Shown here: piece after piece, positions 63,901-64,000 of the stretch
How positions within the stretch are numbered: position 1 is the first letter of the stretch
How the letters are laid out: each line of letters begins with the position of its first letter
NCBI GenBank assembly: GCA_958298945.1
Contig: OY282610.1
Coordinates: forward strand, 23,770,233-23,834,232
Origin: Atherix ibis
Taxonomy: Eukaryota; Arthropoda; Insecta; Diptera; Athericidae
Reading direction: 5' to 3'
Length of the DNA: 64,000 bases
Notes under the pieces: model-generated
What the model saw: only the letters and a program-made list of their open reading frames with translations
What the model was told of the DNA's origin: nothing
The model's database searches: none
Translations under genes and position numbers: made by a program

Positions 63901-64000
63901 ACACAACGACAGGCAGTTTTGTTATTTTTTGTACAATTTTGTAAAGTTTCGGAGAGTTTTAAAACACGCCATTTTCTATGAAAGTGGTAGCATACCGAAA
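60951..64000. other. AT-rich DNA without a recognised gene
   Basis: About 3 kb with no supported coding region. Small frames at 61310-61570 and 62412-62815 show no family signature. It may be intron, promoter or intergenic sequence for the giant gene. Contains a G homopolymer near 61,184-61,192 and a CA/GT hairpin at 61874-61910. Confidence 0.45.
61874..61910. repeat. (CA)n-(GT)n inverted microsatellite
   Basis: GCACACACACACAC at 61874-61887 is the exact inverse of 61897-61910, with a 9-nt spacer. The two dinucleotide tracts face each other and could form a hairpin. Confidence 0.85.

Overview
The window looks like part of a fly (Diptera) nuclear genome. It is strongly AT-rich, its genes have mostly short introns (about 60-100 bp) with GT..AG ends, it holds a ZAD-type C2H2 zinc-finger gene and a Pleiohomeotic/YY1 protein, and it is littered with mariner, pogo/Tigger, copia and LINE relics. 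I cannot name the species. No prokaryotic signals, CRISPR arrays, rRNA or tRNA genes were seen.

Layout. 1-8.3 kb is repeat-rich: a minisatellite (0.74-1.96 kb), a foldback with a small ORF (2.2-2.45 kb), an unrecognised GC-richer relic (2.87-4.2 kb) and a 5'-truncated copia retrotransposon with its 3' LTR (4.86-8.34 kb). 8.48-10.44 kb is a Tigger/pogo transposon carrying a solo LTR. 12.4-13.3 kb is a foldback mariner. 13.3-18.2 kb is T-rich and almost gene-free, with a piggyBac-like MITE.

Five genes could be modelled exon by exon. They are pho/YY1 (minus, 18.2-20.9 kb, 6 coding exons, 393 aa), delta-COP of the COPI coat (plus, 25.2-27.4 kb, 9 exons, 518 aa), a ZAD C2H2 factor (minus, 28.4-29.8 kb, 404 aa), a SPAG7-like R3H protein (plus, 30.4-31.8 kb, 238 aa) and a giant C2H2 nuclear-type protein (minus, 41.7-58.4 kb, 3 coding exons, predicted 5526 aa, middle exon about 10 kb). 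The last has no name I can support. The ZAD gene and SPAG7 are divergently arranged about 0.6 kb apart. pho, the ZAD gene and the giant gene look like chromatin or transcription proteins; delta-COP and SPAG7 look like housekeeping genes. Nothing suggests they form one pathway.

32.4-36.5 kb is a cluster of mariner copies from at least two lineages. 36.6-41.68 kb is a T-rich tract downstream of the giant gene. 58.7-61 kb, upstream of that gene's start codon, holds decayed LINE and Tc1/mariner fragments, and the rest to 64 kb has no gene I can recognise.

All exon boundaries come from reading frame continuity, splice-site dinucleotides and remembered family conservation; no transcript data were available.
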